Positions 19,291-30,623 of a stretch of DNA of 64,000 bases are shown one piece after another. The position numbers and the translations under genes were made by a program. This DNA is from Timema cristinae (lineage: Eukaryota; Arthropoda; Insecta; Phasmatodea; Timematidae): NCBI GenBank assembly GCA_039000515.1, contig JBCFYV010011135.1:5764212-5828211 (forward strand), in the 5' to 3' direction. Every line of letters begins with the position of its first letter. Position 1 is the first letter of the stretch. The notes under the pieces are model-generated. The model had not been told where the DNA came from. It saw only the letters and a program-made list of their open reading frames with translations, and made no database searches.

Positions 19291-22200
19291 ACCGCGTACT
19301 ATATATCTTTTGTCGTCGATAGAGCATAGCGCGACCCGATTGAATTTTTGAGTGTAAAGTTTGAATCCTACCGCTCTTATTGAACGAGCCTCTCTCATGA
19401 CTACCGTCTCATCGGTCAGACAATTGCGATAGTCCTCTAACGAAAGCGTTCTTAACGCGCTATTCTTGACCCCTTTATCCATGAGCGTCTCGCCATCTCC
19501 ATGTACCGCGAATGAATAGAGTTTAGGGCGTAAACCTATGAACTCGGTGATGATCCGACCTCGAGTCTCATATTTTAGTTTACCGAGCACTTCTTTATTT
19601 ACTACATGCATCCCGTAAACATTGTCTTGTTCGTAGGCGGAGGTGTCCAGGTAGTCATTAGCTAACAGGATAAGTCGCTGGTACGCATCCTCGACAGTCA
19701 TGTAGCAGAGAAGTGAATCTGTATATGTGTATTGGAGTTTTAACTTGCCCGTCGGGAAGGCGGGAACCATAACCTGGTAATGTAGACCTACATGACTAAC
19801 TTCGAGATTTCCAAAATGGCGAATCCCGCATGAATCGGCATAACAAAGTAAATCTACTGTGGTTCCATCTCGATGATGACCAGGTTTTCTGACACGATCG
19901 TACGGTTTTTAAAGTTTGGACTGGCTATGAGGTTACCCGCTCCAAATTTCCCTCCCCACCAGGTAGTTATCTTTATCGTACTGTAGGCCCTCTTGTTAGA
20001 TATAAGACGACCGAATGCGGCGTTGTTCATCAGTTTGAAAAACATGTTTTCAAACTGATTGCTCGCTTTACTCCTCATTTCCGCGTTCACCTTGACATAT
20101 GGGGCCATCCATGGAGATTGCTTGAAACTGAGAACCCTGTGCAGTCTCGTCAGTTTCAATCCATTCACCAAACATAGCTTTAGATGACGGTAGTGAATGA
20201 CATACCTAGTCTTATTAGCTAAAGTCGTTAACAATTTCTCGTGCTTCCCCACGAGTGGAATCCCTTTCTCAGGACAGAACGGCAAGTCGGAATGAGCATC
20301 GTGTACATCTCGTGGATATTCGAGATCTACCTGCAAGATATATCTTGACGTCTCCGCATCGTCCTCTACTTTTAGCACATCCAAACGAGCAATTTCATCA
20401 TCTCCGAGTCCCCTGAACCCTCCATAGGGTAGCGAGGACAACATACTAAATGAGTAGAGTCCATTCACGTCTAGATAAACGAGGTAAGACTCTAGCTTGG
20501 AACAGTCGAATGAGTCCATATACCGATTATTCGCTACAGAGTCACGATTAGCCACAAAACATACCCCCCTCGAATAGCTCCCTCGATGAATTGATGTATG
20601 TCCACATCATCGATTAATTCGAGCCGTACCCGGGTTATTCTCAATAGAGCTTGGTACGCGAGATTAGGAGATGTAAGAGACCATCCGGGATCGAGTCTAA
20701 ACGTCTTCATGCAAAGATCACGAAAGTTCTCAAAGACGTCAGCCAGTAGCGTTACGTCCGTATACAGGTAGAGGTTCGAGTACTCCCAAAGATTCTTACA
20801 ATAAAATATTCGTCAAACCTCGCAGACGTGATCATAGTCTTCCTGAGAGATATGACTATCCGTGAGCGCGTTGTAAAATTTATCCTTGCTCGGTAACTGA
20901 GTCTCGTTCAGTCGCTCGAATGAATCTATATAGTCATAGGGGAACATGCCTTTACGAGTGACTAGTTTGAACCGTTCATCATCAGGATTACATTTACGGG
21001 TGATTTTAAGTTGGCCGGGTTCGAGGTAAGATACACATTTCTCTAGGGACGTACATAGAAAGCTGAAACTATCTATAATTTTAATCGTGATCCCTCGAAA
21101 CCCGTGCCAAATATATTTCTTGATTACTTTGAATCTTCCCATAGTCACTCCAATAACCCTGACTTTTCCCGGATTGACGAGAACGCTCTCCCCCGTGAAC
21201 GGATCAGTTTCTCTACGTTCGAAAAGTGATTCAAGAAGGAAAAAATTGTCATAGCAACGCGCGTTATGGATTACTACGCTACGATGGCTCGGGTTCTTGG
21301 AATTATTATTAAATGCCACGTGACTGCTCCTACGATAAAGTCCTGTCAAGTGACAATGATCCATAACGCGAATATCATCATTCGCGTAAGGCTTTTCGCA
21401 TATATGACAATGAGAGGCCGTATTATGAGCATCTCTTTGAGCAGGTGTTAGCGGTGTCATCGGAACGATGGTACTATAGCAATCTAGTACGCGCTTTGCC
21501 GTATCTACGAGAGCCTCAACAAATTGATCTGTACAATCTCTTCCCGTGAAGTGTCGGTACTCTGAGAGACTATCATCAAAATTACATTTAGTGTACATAC
21601 CTACAGAATAAGCCACATGACGCTGTACATTCTCAGTATAAGAAAATTTCTGGTCAGGATCGCTCGTCTCTATCGATACGAGTAAGCTCTCCAGGTCCGC
21701 ATATACGATAAATCCTGTTTTCTCCTGCTGTTTATACTGCGAGAATGAGAGGAATTTATCCTCTCCTTGAGGGAATGTACTCCTTACCGCGCCAAATATT
21801 TTACACGTATCTTTATGTTTTGCAAGTTTTTTTCAGTCAGAAAAGCGGTCAGACATCGATCGCAAAAGTACCTACGTCTTGCGTTAGTAGTTAACGATAG
21901 TTGCGGGTTTATTAACCGAGACAGATTTTTGAGCCCGCTGAAATGATAAGTTTCCGTTCCATGCACTCTTATCATGAATAAATGAACATGTCTGGCGCGC
22001 TCTTTAGCACTGACGTGCACGGGAACGTTCATTAGTGTTTTAGAGTTGTCTGCAGTGTCAATATAAGAGTCACTACTATCGTGTTTTGCAGTGTACACAT
22101 TAACGGATATATCGTTAAGCCTTTCGAAGCTTTCGATGTACCTAATTTCGAACGGGAGCGGGATTCCATCTAGATTCAGCACGTCTCGAAAATTAGGATA

Positions 22201-23049
22201 TGTCGATAAACGCTGAGCTTTCCTTGTCGGTTCAAAGAGGCACGTCAATACGGATACGGGGAAGCAAAGTCCTTCTTCGGATTGTACATTTATCAACGCT
22301 CTACGCTTGGATATAATTTCAGGGATTTGAACACAAGCCCCGATCGAGAAAGCCGAGTTTTCGAGAAATTTACTCTCATTTCCAACGTGCCGTCGTATAT
22401 CCATCCCGAGTCTCTAGAAACGAAGGCCTTAATCTGAGCAAGGAGTTGGAAGATCACGTTATTTTCATATATCTCCTCCAAGTTTATCGAAGTAAATATA
22501 TCACATAGAGTAGAGTTGAAATAACCCTTTTCAATTCTACCTTCAGTAGGATGCCTAAACTCGCAGATGAGGGTACAATTTACCTATATAGGGTTATTTG
22601 CAATTGATTCCTCTACCGTCTTTACGTAAATATCCCCGCACGCAACGATAAACTGTACAGGATCCTAGTTCATTGCTGATAGAGTACGCCTTTATGCGTT
22701 GGGCGTACGCCTGTTCAATAAGTTTGATAGATAGTCCTAGCGGCTCCAGGTAAAGCCTAAACTGTGTAAATCTTATACCTAAGTTTCGTGACAGGGTCAT
22801 AAGTCTTTGGATCTCTATGTCTATATCGTCCTGTCCCAATATCAGTACGCTCGAGGTCTTAATCTGGCCGGGTATATGTTCTATGTAAGCATTCCCATTG
22901 CGAGGAGTGATATCATGTTTCAGGTATTTAATTAAAAGTTGTTCATTAGAGCCTAATTCATCGAGAGTATACACCCTATTCCCGTTAGTCTGTCGAGATA
23001 CGATGATAGGAGTAGACAAGCGAGCTCGTTTTGCCGGAGATCCTGACAT
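19192..23049 (-). pseudogene. Protein-primed family-B DNA polymerase
   Basis: Replicates the Polinton by protein priming. About 1,285 codons from ATG 23049 (MSGSPAKRARL, NLS-like) to 19192. Order seen: N-terminal unknown domain (23049-22293); KNLSRLINPQLS with a C-x2-C pair (CDRC, ~21865); exonuclease motif with FIVYADLES (~21690); a zinc/HNH-like insert CHICEKPY...DHCHLTG (~21400-21320); exo motif YTDVTLLADVF (~20750); polymerase motif A LVYLDVNGLYSF (~20470); motif B KLMNNAAFGRLISN (~20010); motif C YTYTDSL (~19722). Breaks: frameshifts near 22.45-22.55 kb, 21.83, 20.56 and 19.8 kb, TGA at 20813-20815 and TAG at 19854-19856. Confidence 0.88.
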
Positions 23050-23502
23050 GTTTCTACGTTCGCTCGCACTATGCTCTAAGCAGGCACCACCCTCCTTGCA
23101 TTATCCTCTTCATTTCTGCGCAGCTTGCTCTAGGATATCATCGAGTGGCTCTGAGACGGCTATAGAAACAAACAAACAGGTACATCTAGTTAGCAGACGA
23201 TGAAGCTATGATATACAAACATTGAAGCTAATGTCTTAATTGGAGAGAGAGGAAGGAGGAGAGAGGAGAGAAGGAATACCTAGTTAACAGATCATGAAAC
23301 TATGATATATAAACATTGAAGCTAATGTCTAACTTAACTCACGAGCAATTAAAATTTTTTTTTTACATTTAATCCATATTTGACTCGGATTGACGTGATT
23401 TTTTTTTAATATCCTAGTACGCTATTCGAATATAATGCTCGGTAAACAATATACACACACAGATTTGAATGAGTTTGGTAATCGGATAAATCTTTACTGG
23501 GA

Positions 23503-23573
23503 GCGAGGATTGAACCCGGACTGCTAGCATAGAAGTCCAACACCTTACCTCTAGACCGTCAGGTCACCTGCTT
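23503..23573 (-). repeat. tRNA-like sequence, copy 1
   Basis: On the minus strand it reads CGGTCTAGAGGTAAGG (box-A-like) then GGGTTCAATCC (a perfect box B), followed by CTCGCTCCC. The T-arm pairs in part; an acceptor stem is not convincing. This is a degenerate tRNA-derived module rather than a working tRNA gene. Confidence 0.5.
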
Positions 23574-23818
23574 GGAATGTATAATTTTTTTAAGACTATA
23601 TCCTCGAGCAAGATATGCTGTTTCCAGGAGCTTATTAATTGTTACTCTTATAAATTGATTTGATTTTTTTTAAACAAACAAACAGGAACAGACAGTTAAC
23701 CGATCATGAAACTTTTAAGCATTAAATCCTAGTACGCTATTCGAATATAATGCTTGGTAAACGATATACACACACAAATTTGAATGAGTTTGGTAATCGG
23801 ATAAATCTTTACTGGGAG

Positions 23819-23889
23819 CGAGGATCGAACCCGGACTGCTAGCATTGAAGTCCAATACTTTACCTCTAGACCGTCAGGTCACCTGCTTG
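23819..23889 (-). repeat. tRNA-like sequence, copy 2
   Basis: Second unit of the same tandem repeat, with box B GGGTTCGATCC. T-stem: four of five pairs including one wobble. Same interpretation as copy 1. Confidence 0.5.
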
Positions 23890-24210
23890 GAATGTATCTT
23901 TTTTTTTAAGACTATATCCTCGAGCAAGATATGCTGTTTCCAGGAGCTTATTAAATGTAACTCTTATAAATTGATATGATTTTTTATAAAAACAAACAAA
24001 CAGGAACAGCCAACTAACAGATCATGAAACTATAATATATAAACATTGAAGCTAATGTCTTTCTTAACCCACGAGCAATTCAAAAATTATTATTTTTTTA
24101 CATTTATCAATATTTGACTCAGATTGACATGATTTTTAAGCGCAAATATCTTAACTAATGAGCAATTAATTTTGTTTACATTTAACACGAATTTTTTAAG
24201 CACTAATATC

Positions 24211-24588
24211 CTAGTACGCTATTCGAATATAATGGACGGTAAAGACAGACAGATAAAATGATATACACACAAATTTGAATGTACACTTAACTTCAAAGTT
24301 TAAGATGGCCGTTTTGCTAAGCTCGGAGTTGCCTCTGTATACAAGCAATAAGTCTGCTTTGGAAATGTCTTCTAGCTGCTCATCGGTGAGTAATGAGAAT
24401 CGATTAGGTAACCACATGTTATACTTGCCCTCTAGTACTGTAAGTACTCGTCGCCCGAAGCGTGTAGCTAACGCCTTTATACTAGTTATGCGATAACCAT
24501 GACCAATCTCAAAATCTGTTAACTTTCTTGATACGATTTCACTCGACCCGACGGTGCTTAATAGTACTGCAGCGTATTCACTAGACAT
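24211..24588 (-). CDS. Small 125-aa protein at the Polinton right edge, own TATA promoter
   Basis: Intact ORF from ATG 24588. The first ~100 residues look like a small beta-rich domain (TDFEIGHGYRI, GRRVLTVLEGKYNMWLPNRFSLLTDEQLEDI, LLLVYRG), reminding me of short OB-like proteins recurrent near insect DNA transposons and viruses. I cannot name the family. The last ~25 residues (FKFVCISFYLSVFTVHYIRIAY) are hydrophobic and run into the third copy of the right-end repeat, so the true C-terminus may differ or be chimeric. CTATATATAG lies ~41-50 nt upstream. Confidence 0.5.
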   Translation of the reverse strand: MSSEYAAVLLSTVGSSEIVSRKLTDFEIGHGYRITSIKALATRFGRRVLTVLEGKYNMWLPNRFSLLTDEQLEDISKADLLLVYRGNSELSKTAILNFEVKCTFKFVCISFYLSVFTVHYIRIAY

Positions 24589-24628
24589 TGTTGATATTTA
24601 GAATGTAGATGGTAGCTAATAATTTCAT

Positions 24629-24638
24629 CTATATATAG
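24629..24638 (-). promoter_or_regulatory. TATA box of the 125-aa gene
   Basis: Palindromic CTATATATAG, ~41-50 nt upstream of the ATG at 24588, matching the spacing of the other Polinton TATA boxes. Confidence 0.5.
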
Positions 24639-25072
24639 GGAGAAGGAGGGGCTCCAAGCCACGCCCACTACAGAGCGTGTAAGTCTAACCAAGTCAAAAG
24701 GCTTGGAAAGTTCATAGTTCACAGAAAAAGATTACTTTCATGTTCTCAAGTCATTTACCAACATGATTAAACTATTTCTTCTCTCGAAGATATTCTTTTT
24801 AAGATTCCCACAGTTCACTCAGGCTCTAAAATGAATCAATATCAAGTTCGAAAGCTCCCCTCACGGATGAAAGTTCAACATCAGCAAGAAATACGGATAT
24901 GAACATCTCCCACAGCTAAGGATTGGGGAGCGAGCCGAGACTAAGGAAAAAATCCATCATGTGTCACATACCCACCCTCAAACTATTCCAACAGGGAGGG
25001 AGAAAACTTGTAAATATCACGTTTTCACTTTAATCCTTAAGTTCCTCCGTAAGAGATCATATTGTGAGAGGG
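24639..25072. other. Non-coding junction between Polinton and satellite region
   Basis: No gene or repeat recognised. The Polinton right terminus probably lies in this stretch or just before it. Confidence 0.4.
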
Positions 25073-25243
25073 TTGGGTTAGGTTGGGTTAGGTTAGGTTG
25101 GGTTAGGTTGGGTTAGATTGGGTTAGGTTGGATTAGGTTGGGTTAGGTTGGGTTAGGTTGGGTTGGGTTGGGCTGGGCTGGGTTGGGCTGGGTTGGGTTG
25201 GGATGGGTTGGGTTGGGTTGGGTTAGGTTAGGTTAGGTTAGTT
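25073..25243 (+). repeat. Interstitial telomere-like pentanucleotide array (TTAGG/TTGGG)
   Basis: ~170 bp built from 5-bp units GGTTA and GGTTG (TTAGG and TTGGG), with a few GGCTG/GGATG variants in the middle and pure TTAGG at the right edge. TTAGG is the ancestral arthropod telomere repeat. It abuts the satellite array directly and sits far from any sequence end, so it is interstitial. Confidence 0.8.
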
Positions 25244-26895
25244 GCAGAACCTCTAATAAAACTATTTTGAACAACTTGTGAACAAATTTCACAAGAAACG
25301 ACGAAAAATAAATAATTGTCATTTCTAGACGATTTCAAAACACAAAAACTAACGAAATCGAGTATGTCCGCTCGGTTGACGCGTTTCATATTTTAACAGA
25401 ATAAAGTTACAGTACCTCAAATAAAGCTATTTTGAACAACTTGTGAACAAATTTCCCAAAATATACGAAATATAATGAAATTTTAATTCTACACTATTCA
25501 ACAGATAGTCGATATCAAGTATTTCCGCTCGGTTGACGAATTTCATATTTTAATTGAATTTAGAGAAACAGAACTTCAAATAAAGATATTTTGAACAACT
25601 TGTGAACAAATTTAATAAGAAACGACGAAGTATAAAAATTGTCATTTCTAGACTATTTGAACTAATATTCGAAATCAAGTATCCCAGCTCTGTTGACAAA
25701 TATCGAATTTTGACCGAATTTTGAGTAACAGAACCTCAAATAAAGCTATTTTGAACAACTTGTGAACAAATTTCACAAGAAACGACGAAAAATAAATAAT
25801 TGTCATTTCTAGACGATTTCAAAACACAAAAACTAACGAAATCGAGTATTTCGGCACGGTTGACGAGTATCATCTTTTAACCGAATAAAGAGTAACAGAA
25901 CCTCAAATAATGCTATTTTGAACAACTTGTGAACAAATTTCACTAGAAATGACATAAAATAAAGAAATGTTATTTCTTGATGATTTCAAAAAACTTAAAC
26001 TACGAAATCGAATATGTCCGCTCGGTTGAAGTGTTTCATATTTTTACCGAATAAATCATAAGAGAACCTCAAATTAAGCTATTTTGAATAACTTGTGAAC
26101 AAATTTCACTAGAAATGAAGAAAAATAAAGAATTGTCATTTAAAAAACTAAAATTAACGAAATCGAGTATGTCCGTTCGGTTGACGAATTTCTTATTTTT
26201 ACCGAATAAATAGTAACAGAACCACAAATAAAGCTATTTTGAATAACTTGTGAACAAATTTCACAAGAAACATCGAAAAATCAAGAAATTTCATTTCTAG
26301 ACAATTTTAACAGATATTCAAATTCGAGTATGTGCGCTCGTTTGACGAATTCCATATTTTAACAAAGTTAGACTAACAGAACCTCAAATAAAGCTATTTT
26401 GAACAACTTGTGAACAAATTTCACAAGAAACGACGAAAAATATTTATCATTTCTCGATTATTTCATCAGATATTCGAGATAAAATTACTACGCTCTGTTG
26501 ACGAATTTTATATTTTAATCAAATTTTGAGTAACGGAACCTCAAAAATATCTATTTTAAAAAACTTGTAAAGAAATATCACTAGAAATGAAGAAAAATAA
26601 AGAATTTTCATTTATAGACGATTTCAAAACACTAAAACTCACGAAATCAAGTATGTCAGTTCGGTTGACGAGTTTCATATTTTAACCGAATAAATCGTAA
26701 CAGAACCTCAAATAAAGCTATTTTGAACAACTTGTGAACAAATTACACATAAACGACAAAAAATAAATAATTATCATTTCTAGACTACTTCATCAGATAT
26801 TCGAAATCGAGTAACTCCGCTGAGTTGACGGCTTTAATACTATAACAGAATTTAGAGTAACAGAACCTTAAATAAAGCTATTTTGAAAAACTTGT
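25244..26895 (+). repeat. ~160-bp satellite array, block 1
   Basis: About ten monomers of 159-167 bp, each with the core AACCTCAAATAAAGCTATTT followed by TGAACAACTTGTGAACAAAT. The other half carries CATTTCTAGACGATTTC, ACGAAATCGAGTATGTCCGC and CGGTTGACG. Monomers differ from one another by perhaps 10-20 percent, but the order of variants is shared with block 2. Confidence 0.9.
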
Positions 26896-28852
26896 TGTAG
26901 CGTGTCAATCAAATGGATTGAACAGCTACAAGAGGAAAAATTAATATTTCGACGATTTTGTGCAAGATAGAAAATTATATCAACATATTAAAATAAACTG
27001 CCTCTAAGTTTATATCTTCTGATCTACAAAAGTTATGTTTCGTCCTACATTCAACCACGTGGTTGGTCAAAAAATATTGTTTATGGACTATTGTTGTACT
27101 AAATATCTAAGTAGAGGATTTAAATAAGTGTATTTATGAATAATCTAAACAAAACGCTTCGCTTTTCCCGTTGGATGATGCCTGATAGACTTGTCTACCC
27201 CTGCCATGTGGTCTACTCGAATAATAATAAAATATACATTTATATTACTACTTCTCATAAAATAATAGTGGATATTATATAACTAAACTAATACAGATAC
27301 ATTTTAATATAATATATTTGTGTACTAACTCACCCCGGCAAGATGTCTGCAGATATAAATTTTACTTTTGCAAACTACAAGATTGTCAATCATAGCCGAC
27401 CCACGTGTGCCACGGCTGGTTCAAGCGGAGAGAAGAACTGAAGTCGGGGATCGACTCAGAGGCCGGCTGCGCACATAGCGACGCAGGTGGTCATTCGAAG
27501 AACTCATGACTTGTTTGGATTGTTTTCTTTTCTTCACGCTTTTATCCATCTTTGTTTTTGCCTGTTTTTCGTAATTTATCCCCCTTCCTTCTTTTTCATG
27601 TCCGACCTGCATCGACAGTATATATAGGTCCGCCAGCAGTATTAAGGTACAGACACCATCATACCTTAAGCACACCTCCCCACATCCCAAGAAAAGAAAA
27701 TCCTCTCCAATTCCCGAGACCCAGCGCAATCATTCACAACTTACCATCATACCTTAAACACACCTTCCCACATCCCAAGAAAAGAAAATCCTCCCAAATT
27801 CCCACGACCAACACAATCACAAATTGCACCTCAAGGGTAATTTACTAATACACATGTAATTCTCTTACAGCCTCATTTCATCTGTTTCATTTCATAGGTA
27901 TTAATTTCATTCACGAGGTTAAGAGTCACGACAGTGACTCGGTACTCAAACAACAAATCAGCCCTTTCATAGACAACCTGGCGTAGCATAACTGTCAAGT
28001 CAGATGTTTAAGGTACAGAGCGGTACAAAGCGTTTCCACAACGAAAAGAATCAACCAGGAAACTCCGCCCGTCAGCTACGCGAATGAACATGGAGTCCGT
28101 GACGTTGGATTCGCCACCTTAGCTTAGACTTCCTAATCGTCATGAACATTAGTTTTTGTTGTTGATGATTAGCACCAGGATGTCTAATTTCTTTTTCCTT
28201 ATGCAACTCGGCCATATATAATAGAGTTTTGGCGTTATAGTCACTCTTCTAGTAGAGTATTAGCGAGGGTGCTCAACCTAAGGAAATTACACTAGTGTCA
28301 TAGAGGGGTCCACGCAAAATAAATCTATTTTATTTTTGCCCGTGACTAGGCCTCTAAGTTATTATTGATCTGGATAGGTGCCAATGTACTATTGAATGCT
28401 CTGGCAGTACCGTATGGGAAAATGACCAGCTCTAGTACTTTAATGACGCCTGTTTCTTAGCCATCAATTAGCTGGATATATCAGCTGAGTATCCAACATA
28501 TTTTATGGATCCCTTTAAATATTTAACGCTACCAAGTGAGACTTTATAAATGTTATCTTCTGAATTTACTCTTTGCTATTCTTTAACTAGTTGTTCATTT
28601 ACTCCTTGTTTAGAAAACTCTTGTCACTGTGGCAAGTTTGAGATGATACTGCATGCTTCAACATGTGGCCTAGTGACAGTACAAGTAATCTCTCAAGTCA
28701 ATTAGTTTTTTGGAAAAATGTAATTCTCATCAATATTCCTATATTCATGTAAAACTTGTATATTTATTAATATGTTTATTGTTTACTAAATAAATCTAAA
28801 CTGTTAAATTGACTATTTGTTTTTTATATATATTAAGTGTACCCTGTAAACA
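26896..28852 (+). mobile_element. Putative 1.96-kb solo LTR inside the satellite
   Basis: The non-satellite segment starts TGTAGCGTG and ends CTGTAAACA, the TG...CA termini of LTRs. It contains a TATA-like CCATATATAATAG (~28212) followed ~110 bp on by GCAAAATAAATC, compatible with promoter and poly(A) signal. Its first ~605 bp recur at 32763-33367 at the equivalent place in the next higher-order unit. No target duplication and no coding. An ~90-bp internal tandem duplication (ACCATCATACCTTAA..CACACC) lies at 27655-27830. Confidence 0.45.
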
Positions 28853-30623
28853 GAGTTTGAACATGGTGAACAAATTTCACTAGAAATGAAGAAAAATAAA
28901 GTATTTTCATTTCTAGAAGATTTCAAAAAACTAAAATTAACGAAATCGGGTATGTCCGTTCGATTGACGAATTTCATAATTTTACCAAATAATTAGTAAC
29001 AGAACACGAAACAAAGCTATTTTGAACAACTTGCGAACAAATTTAACAAGAAACAAGGAACAATAAAAATTGTCATTATTAGACTATTTGAACTAATATT
29101 CGAAATCAAGTAACTCAGCTCGGTTGACGAATTTCGTATTTTGACCGAATTTTGAGTAACATAACCTCAAATGAATCTATTTTGAACAAATTGTGAACAA
29201 ATTTCACTAGAAATTACGTAAAATAAAGAATTGTCATTTCTAGACGATTTCAAAACACAAAAACAAACGAAATCGAGTATGTCAGCTTGGTTGACGAGTT
29301 TCATATTTTAACCGAATAAATAGTAACAGGACCATAAATATGTCATTTTGAACAACTTGTGAACAAATTTCAATAGAAATGAAGAAAAATAAATAATTGT
29401 CATTTCTAAACGATTTCAAAACACAAAAACTAACGAAATCGAGTATTTCCGCTCGGTTGACGAGTATCATCTTTTAACCGAATAAAGAGTAACAGAACCT
29501 CAAATAAAGCTATTTTGAACAACATTTGAAAAAAATTAACAAAAAATCACGAATTATAAAAATTGTCATTTCTAGACTATTTCAATAGATATTCGAAATC
29601 AAATAACTACGCTAGTTTGACGAATTCCATATTTTAACAGAATTTAGAGTAACAGAACCCCAAATAAAGATATTTGAACAACTTGTGAACAAATTTCACA
29701 AAAAATGACGAAAAATAATGAATTTTCATTTCTAGATTATTTCAAAACAACAAAACTAACGAAATCGAGTATGTCCGCTCTGTTGACGAATTTCATATTT
29801 TAACCGAATAAAGAGTAACAAAACCTCAAATAAAGCTATTTTGAAAAACTGGTGAAAAAATTTCACTAGAAGTGACATAAAATAAAGAATTGTTATTTCT
29901 TGACGATTTCAAAAAACTTAAACTACGAAATCGAATATGTCCGCTCGGTTGAAGTGTTTTATATTTTAACCGATTAAATCATAAGAGAACCTCAAATTAA
30001 GCTATTTTGAATAACTTGTGAACAAATTTCACTAGAAATGAAGAAAAATAAAGAATTGTCATTTAAAACACTAAAATAACGAAATCGAGTATGTCCGTTC
30101 GGTTGACGAATTTCCTTATTTTTACCGAATAAATAGTAACAGAACCACAAATAAAGCTATTTTGAATAACTTGTGAACTTATTTCATAAGAAACATCGAA
30201 AAGTCAAGAATTTTCATTTCTAGACAATTTTAACAGATATTCAAATTCGAGTAAGTGCGCTCGTTTGACGAATTCCATATTTTAACCAAAGTTAGACTAA
30301 CAGAACCTATAATAAAGCTATTTTGAACAACTTGTGAACCAATTTCACAAGAAACGACGAAAAATATTTGTCATTTCTAGATTATTTCATCAGATATTCG
30401 AGATAAAATTACTAAGCTCTGTTGACGAATTTATATTTTAATCAAATTTTGAATAACGGAACCCCAAAAAAATCTATTTTAAACAACTTGTAAAGAAATA
30501 TCACTAGAAATGAAGAAAAATAAAGAATTTTCATTTAAAGACGATTTCAAAACACTAAAACTAACGAAATCAAGTATGTCATTTCGGTTAACAAGTTTCA
30601 TATTTTAACCGAATAAATCGTAA
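28853..30623 (+). repeat. Satellite array, block 2
   Basis: Same ~160-bp monomer. From about 29160 the succession of variant monomers parallels block 1 at an offset of ~3.92 kb (for example ATAAGAGAACCTCAAATTAA at 26059 and 29982), so the two blocks belong to a higher-order repeat. Confidence 0.9.
30620..30623 (+). other. Target-site duplication GTAA (left)
   Basis: GTAA at 30620-30623 and 32577-32580 flanks the 1.95-kb insertion. The uninterrupted satellite at 26697-26700 has a single GTAA. Confidence 0.7.

Larger units (their letters stand above)
23050..24210. repeat. Right-end repeat block of the Polinton with tRNA-like modules
   Basis: Tandem ~316-bp unit: ATCCTAGTACGCTATTCGAA starts at 23411, 23727 and 24207. 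The first two units continue through a tRNA-like segment, GACTATATCCTCGAGCAAG, TGTTTCCAGGAGCTTATTA and ACAAACAGGAACAG...GATCATGAAAC. A second block (ACATTGAAGCTAATGTCT... CACGAGCAATT) recurs at 23200, 23310 and 24035. Parts occur inverted near the left end (9.43-9.55 kb). A GA-rich tract lies at 23241-23275. No gene. Confidence 0.65.
9440..24640. mobile_element. Polinton/Maverick (adintovirus-like) element, decayed but near complete
   Basis: The region contains the diagnostic gene set of Polintons: family-B polymerase, retroviral-type integrase with chromodomain, FtsK/HerA-type ATPase, adenain-like protease, and single- and double-jelly-roll capsid proteins. Its ~15-kb length fits the family. 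Base composition is richer in C, G and CpG than the flanking AT-rich DNA. Genes are packed, and the two late clusters converge with the polymerase. Exact termini and a 6-bp target duplication could not be fixed; the limits given are the outermost shared modules and the last associated ORF. Nearly all recognisable genes carry stops or frameshifts, so this copy is not functional as it stands. Confidence 0.9.

Noticed and set aside
23503..23889. Two working tRNA genes
   Set aside because: Box B is good, but the acceptor stem does not form and both copies lie in a tandem repeat.
25073..25243. True chromosome end
   Set aside because: Unique and satellite sequence continues on both sides and many units are TTGGG.
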